Source: Arcobacter sp. LA11 (GTDB lineage: Bacteria > Campylobacterota > Campylobacteria > Campylobacterales > Arcobacteraceae). From it: DNA of 64,000 nucleotides. The notes under the pieces were generated by a model. That model was not told the DNA's origin. It saw only the letters and a list, made by a program, of their open reading frames with translations, and made no database searches. The translations under genes were made by a program, and so were the position numbers. Location of the stretch: contig NZ_BDIR01000006.1 of NCBI RefSeq assembly GCF_001895145.1, positions 62,001-126,000 on the forward strand, given 5' to 3'. Positions 61,308 to 64,000 of the stretch are shown here, piece by piece; the first letter of the stretch is position 1, and the number at the start of each line of letters is the position of its first letter.

Positions 61308-61672
61308 TATTCACCTTCACTAATTAAATCTTCATTGGCATGAGATATAGACTCATAACTTGCATCAAGTTTTTCATCTATAATTTCTAAAGCATAAATA
61401 CCAGCCATACCAATAGATGCAGCAGTTAAAGCTTTAAACAATCCACCTTTTTGACCAACATAATTTGCAGTTGCAATTGCTGCACCAGTTGCAATTGCAC
61501 CTTGTGAAGTTCTTTTTACAGTATCTTTAATTGCATCATTTGAAGAGATTTCTTCATTTTTTAATTTTTTATAATTAATTGTTCCTGAGACAAGAGCAGA
61601 AGCTACCGCTCCACTTACGATATGTCCTAATACATTTCTAGGTTCACCAGTATTAATTAATGGTTGGTTCAT
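61307..61672 (-). CDS. Glycine/alanine-rich membrane protein of iron cluster
   Basis: 121 residues with two hydrophobic glycine-rich segments (HIVSGAVASALVSGTINY and GAIATGAAIATANYVG, then GLFKALTAASIGMAGIYALE). GxxxG-type pattern resembles membrane-shaping proteins of magnetosome/ferrosome sets. Overlaps its neighbours by one base on each side. Confidence 0.65.
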   Translation of the reverse strand: MNQPLINTGEPRNVLGHIVSGAVASALVSGTINYKKLKNEEISSNDAIKDTVKRTSQGAIATGAAIATANYVGQKGGLFKALTAASIGMAGIYALEIIDEKLDASYESISHANEDLISEGE

Positions 61673-61971
61673 TATTCTTCCTTAGCCTTTGGTTTTCTTC
61701 CTCTTTTTACAGAAACTTTTTTTGCTTCTGTCTCTTCTTTAGCTTCTTCTAAAGCTGCTTGTTCTTTTTTTTCTTTTATACATTGAGCTGTTGCATTTAT
61801 CGTTTGTTTCACATCTTCAACAGTCTCTTTGCTTTTTTCTAAAGAGCTATTAGCAACATCTTTTGATTTATTAAATAGATTACCTGCAACTTCTTTTAAT
61901 TTATCCGACTTATTAAAAGCAACTATTGCTCCAGCACCTACTGCTAATCCTAATACAAATGGTAATGCCAT
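61672..61971 (-). CDS. YtxH-like membrane protein with AT-hook-like tail
   Basis: 99 residues: glycine-rich helix MALPFVLGLAVGAGAIVAF, a long amphipathic helix (KSKDVANSSLEKSKETVEDV) and a basic C-terminal KRGRKPKAK. The RGRKP core resembles an AT-hook DNA-binding motif; unusual for a membrane protein. Overlaps 61672 gene. Confidence 0.65.
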   Translation of the reverse strand: MALPFVLGLAVGAGAIVAFNKSDKLKEVAGNLFNKSKDVANSSLEKSKETVEDVKQTINATAQCIKEKKEQAALEEAKEETEAKKVSVKRGRKPKAKEE

Positions 61972-61974
61972 AAC

Positions 61975-62652
61975 TTACTCCTTATTATTTTTATTATTCA
62001 TATAGTTATTTAAAAGCGCAATAGAAGCACTTCCAAATCCTAATCCACTAATCATTGAAATATTTAACTTAGAAAAAAGTTGTGTTAATTTATTCTGATC
62101 AACATTTCCTGTCATTAAATCATCCAATAAACCTTGATATTCACCAAGTTTTTCCATTAAATCTTCTTGATTAAACTCCGGATTACTTGGCACACTGTAA
62201 TAATTGATAACACAGTTTCTAAAAGCTGGTAAATGATTATTGTAAGAGGCTGCTTGAAGTCTAAATAAAACATCTCTTATGTCTTCTTCTTGTGTATGAG
62301 ATAAAAGGTTATCATACATTGCAACATTTTTTATTTCAGCTGCGACACCTAATTCACAACATTCAACATAAGTACTTGGTACTTCAATTTTTTCTGCCCA
62401 ATTGTTAAGAGGAACCTCTATCCCATATTTTTCTAAAAGTGGAATCAAAGCACTATAGTGTCTTGATTCAGCTTCTCTTATATTTACAAAAGGTTCAACA
62501 AATCCAAACTTTTCCATAACTTTTGTGTATGTTTCATAAGCTTTAAACTCATCATAAACAGCAATTCTAAGAACTTGTGAAATGATAGGTTGTTCACTAT
62601 TTATATCTACTCTTTGAGATAAAAGTAGTTGTTCATCATAATTCTCTTCCAA
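61975..62652 (-). CDS. DUF2202/ferritin-like diiron protein
   Basis: 225 residues. Helical diiron pattern: YDEFKAYETYTKVMEKFGFV, then IREAESRHYSALIPLLEKYG (ExxH) and LGVAAEIKNVAMYDNLLSH (Glu helix), matching DUF2202. A C-terminal membrane-like segment MISGLGFGSASIALLNNYM may anchor it. Iron binding or oxidation near the ATPase would fit an iron store. Confidence 0.75.
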   Translation of the reverse strand: MEENYDEQLLLSQRVDINSEQPIISQVLRIAVYDEFKAYETYTKVMEKFGFVEPFVNIREAESRHYSALIPLLEKYGIEVPLNNWAEKIEVPSTYVECCELGVAAEIKNVAMYDNLLSHTQEEDIRDVLFRLQAASYNNHLPAFRNCVINYYSVPSNPEFNQEDLMEKLGEYQGLLDDLMTGNVDQNKLTQLFSKLNISMISGLGFGSASIALLNNYMNNKNNKE

Positions 62653-62967
62653 CTATGCAACCTCCTTTGCTAACTTATTTATAATTTCTGTCAATTCATC
62701 TAGGTTTTCATTTTTTATTAAATCTTCCCAAAGTTTTGATGGAAAAATAATAGGGTCATACATAATTGTAACTGAGGCTATAATTTTTTTTATTTTTATA
62801 CTTTTTATTCCATCAATTCTATTTGGCAAGTCTTCTATATCATTTATAGTTATATTTCCATTTTCTTTTTTTATATTAGGATTTACTCTAACTCTTAGTC
62901 GTCCAGGGGTATGAGCGATAATAGAAAAATAACTTGCAACTTTTATAATATCTTCTGTTTGTATCAA
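62653..62967 (-). CDS. HMA-2-like small metal-binding or scaffold protein
   Basis: 104 residues. AHTPGRLRVRVNPNIKKENG is the HMA_2 family signature and the rest is a ferredoxin-like alpha-beta fold (GIKSIKIKKIIASVTIMYDP). No CxxC, so it may not bind metal like a classic HMA domain. First gene of the cluster, adjacent by zero bases to the ferritin-like gene. It resembles FezC-type proteins in ferrosome clusters. Confidence 0.7.
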   Translation of the reverse strand: MIQTEDIIKVASYFSIIAHTPGRLRVRVNPNIKKENGNITINDIEDLPNRIDGIKSIKIKKIIASVTIMYDPIIFPSKLWEDLIKNENLDELTEIINKLAKEVA

Positions 62968-63018
62968 AAATATTCCTTTATTCTTTTAGTTTGGCTTTTT
63001 TATTCTTAAGTGGAACTT

Positions 63019-63042
63019 ATTATAAAGTCGGACTCATTATCA
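63019..63042 (-). promoter_or_regulatory. Iron-cluster promoter with Fur half site
   Basis: On the minus strand TGATAATGA (63034-63042) precedes a TATAAT (63019-63024) just upstream of the HMA-like gene. A half Fur site, so Fur control is suggested. Confidence 0.5.
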
Positions 63043-63072
63043 GTTAGAATTAGGATAAAAAATAAAGAGAAA

Positions 63073-63097
63073 GAAAACTGTCTTATTGACAGTTTTC
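63073..63097 (-). terminator. Terminator of the Fur-family gene
   Basis: GAAAACTGTC / GACAGTTTTC, perfect 10 bp with a 5-base loop holding the stop codon, then TTTCTCTTTATTTTTT on the minus strand. Confidence 0.85.
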
Positions 63098-63529
63098 ACA
63101 TAAACCATAAATAGTCATAACATGATCTTTTAAATCAAAATTATGGTTTTTTGCTACTTTTATTTGTTGGCTTTCTATAAGTTCATCAGTAAATTCAATA
63201 ATTTTACTACACGAAGTACAAACTAAATGGTCATGGTGTAAAGATAAATTTAATTCATATCTTTTTATTCCATCTCCAACATCTAAAGATTCGATAATAT
63301 TCATCTCTTCGAAAAATTTCATAGTTCTATAAACAGTTGCTATACCAACATCTATGTTGTACTCTTTTTTTATATTAAATGCAATTTGTTCTGCTGTTAA
63401 ATGTTCATCTGAAAAATATAGTATTTTTAAAATATAATCTTTTTGTACAGAGTTTTTAAAACCTAGTTTGGGAACATGTTCTTTAAAATTTTCTAAGAAA
63501 GTTTCAAAATCCATTTCATATTTATTCAT
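63083..63529 (-). CDS. Fur-family regulator
   Basis: 148 residues. Winged helix with VQKDYILKILYFSDEHLTAE and VGIATVYRTMKFFEEMNII; zinc site in LHHDHLVCTSCSKIIEF and a C-terminal CENC. The HHDH metal motif fits Fur or PerR; placement next to an iron cluster with many Fur boxes suggests Fur or a cluster-specific relative. Its ATG overlaps the stop of a 47-residue ORF (TAATG). Confidence 0.85.
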   Translation of the reverse strand: MNKYEMDFETFLENFKEHVPKLGFKNSVQKDYILKILYFSDEHLTAEQIAFNIKKEYNIDVGIATVYRTMKFFEEMNIIESLDVGDGIKRYELNLSLHHDHLVCTSCSKIIEFTDELIESQQIKVAKNHNFDLKDHVMTIYGLCENCQ

Positions 63530-63672
63530 TAATTAAATCCTTTTACTATGATGACTAATAGACTTATAACCAAGGCTAAAGCATACACTTTCCATAAGTT
63601 TCTATGTATTTTTATATTTCTTTTATATAGAAGAGAATCTTCTAGGTGATTGTAACTTTTAAGTTTCTTCAT
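63529..63672 (-). CDS. 47-residue membrane peptide coupled to the Fur-family gene
   Basis: ATG 63672 with AAGG upstream (AAGGTTTAATC); a basic-hydrophobic protein whose helix is LWKVYALALVISLLVIIVKG. Stop TAA (63531-63529) overlaps the fur ATG by one base, indicating translational coupling. Confidence 0.5.
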   Translation of the reverse strand: MKKLKSYNHLEDSLLYKRNIKIHRNLWKVYALALVISLLVIIVKGFN

Positions 63673-63682
63673 GATTAAACCT

Positions 63683-63697
63683 TGATAATGGGTATCA
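63683..63697. promoter_or_regulatory. Degenerate Fur-like box a
   Basis: TGATAAT-G-GGTATCA, two mismatches from the 7-1-7 consensus, just upstream of the small ORF. Confidence 0.45.
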
Positions 63698-63732
63698 TTA
63701 TAGTACCTTCTTAAAACTTAACTTAATATTAA

Positions 63733-63747
63733 TGATAACAATTATCG
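63733..63747. promoter_or_regulatory. Fur-like box b
   Basis: TGATAAC-A-ATTATCG, two changes from the consensus; in the divergent promoter region. Confidence 0.6.
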
Positions 63748-63782
63748 TTTTAATAAAACTATAAGGTTTAAATGATAGAATC

Positions 63783-63797
63783 TGATAATTAATATCA
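63783..63797. promoter_or_regulatory. Fur-like box c
   Basis: TGATAAT-T-AATATCA, upstream of the partial gene at 63812. Confidence 0.55.
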
Positions 63798-63811
63798 AAA
63801 AGGTTATAACA

Positions 63812-64000
63812 ATGATAGCTCTATCATTAGTAAATACTACTGCAAATATAATAGTGAGTTCTATTACTACAAAAATATTTGATTCAGTAGTGACATCTAA
63901 ACTAACGCAAAAACAAGAAAAGAAAAAATGGATAAGAGATAAAAAGCTAAATTTATTTTCTCAATTATCTGAAAACATATTAACTATAAACTGTGATAAT
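63812..64000 (+). CDS. Partial gene, unknown
   Basis: 63 codons open from ATG 63812 (AAGG seven bases upstream) to the window edge: MIALSLVNTTANIIVSSITT, then Lys-rich WIRDKKLNLFSQLSENILTI. Lies behind a Fur-like box, divergent from the Fur-family gene, so probably also iron-regulated. Family not recognised from this fragment. Confidence 0.5.
   Translation, partial: MIALSLVNTTANIIVSSITTKIFDSVVTSKLTQKQEKKKWIRDKKLNLFSQLSENILTINCDN

Noticed and set aside
1-64000. CRISPR arrays, IS elements, rRNA genes
   Set aside because: No regular spaced repeats, transposase genes, or rRNA-like sequence were seen on either strand.

Overview
The window is AT-rich (roughly 70 % by eye), uses AGA for most arginines, has short intergenic gaps and encodes proteins typical of marine or host-associated Arcobacter-like Campylobacterota: AT-rich chemoreceptors, SelO ending in CSS, an isolated atpE, PCuAC/SCO copper genes and a YuiF-type antiporter. 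The organism assignment is inferred from protein style; no rRNA is present. It reads as ordinary chromosome with several accessory inserts and no IS element, phage or CRISPR array.

Layout. 1-3040: end of a sulfur-mobilisation operon (SufS, SufE, SufT-like) plus an MFS carrier. 3057-6695: YuiF antiporter, a YjbQ/SnoaL/VOC operon and two small membrane proteins. 6713-13221: TetR-controlled RND efflux operon (TetR, DUF2798, adaptor, pump, TolC) with two inverted palindromic operators. 13442-21656: accessory and housekeeping genes (DUF2971, YceI, SelO, Tat-exported agmatine deiminase, two transsulfuration enzymes). 21672-24562: zinc/metal uptake (ZnuA plus a NicO protein) divergent from a Zur-like regulator, sharing two operators. 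24624-29282: NhaA, a copper-chaperone trio (PCuAC, small protein, SCO1), AraC and EamA genes. 29283-38520: an orphan OmpR-type response regulator, then an eight-gene Mrp-type cation/proton antiporter operon plus an extra small membrane gene. Three promoters in this segment share one operator architecture with identical 37-base spacing. 38721-51043: amino-acid carrier, patatin lipoprotein, chemoreceptor, and a second TetR/RND efflux operon with a different gene order; a decayed copy of that pump's 3' end lies on the far side of the chemoreceptor. 51153-57074: rhodanese, AsmA-like protein, atpE with a structured leader RNA, and a Cache chemoreceptor. 57207-58412: tRNA-Leu(GAG) followed by an orphan PD-(D/E)XK nuclease-like gene.

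58441-64000 is the most striking region. It is a Fur-box-flanked minus-strand cluster encoding an HMA-like protein, a DUF2202/ferritin-like diiron protein, three small glycine-rich membrane proteins, an unusual P1B-type ATPase with Ser-Cys instead of Cys-Pro-Cys, and two small membrane proteins, beside a Fur-family regulator. This set resembles the fez gene clusters that make ferrosomes (membrane-bounded iron granules), and I propose it is a ferrosome-like iron-storage locus.

Other leads: the atpE leader folds by eye into a closing stem plus two hairpins; the response-regulator promoters may drive short terminated RNAs; and several tiny coupled ORFs have good ribosome binding sites. All function calls come from reading motifs; no searches were run.
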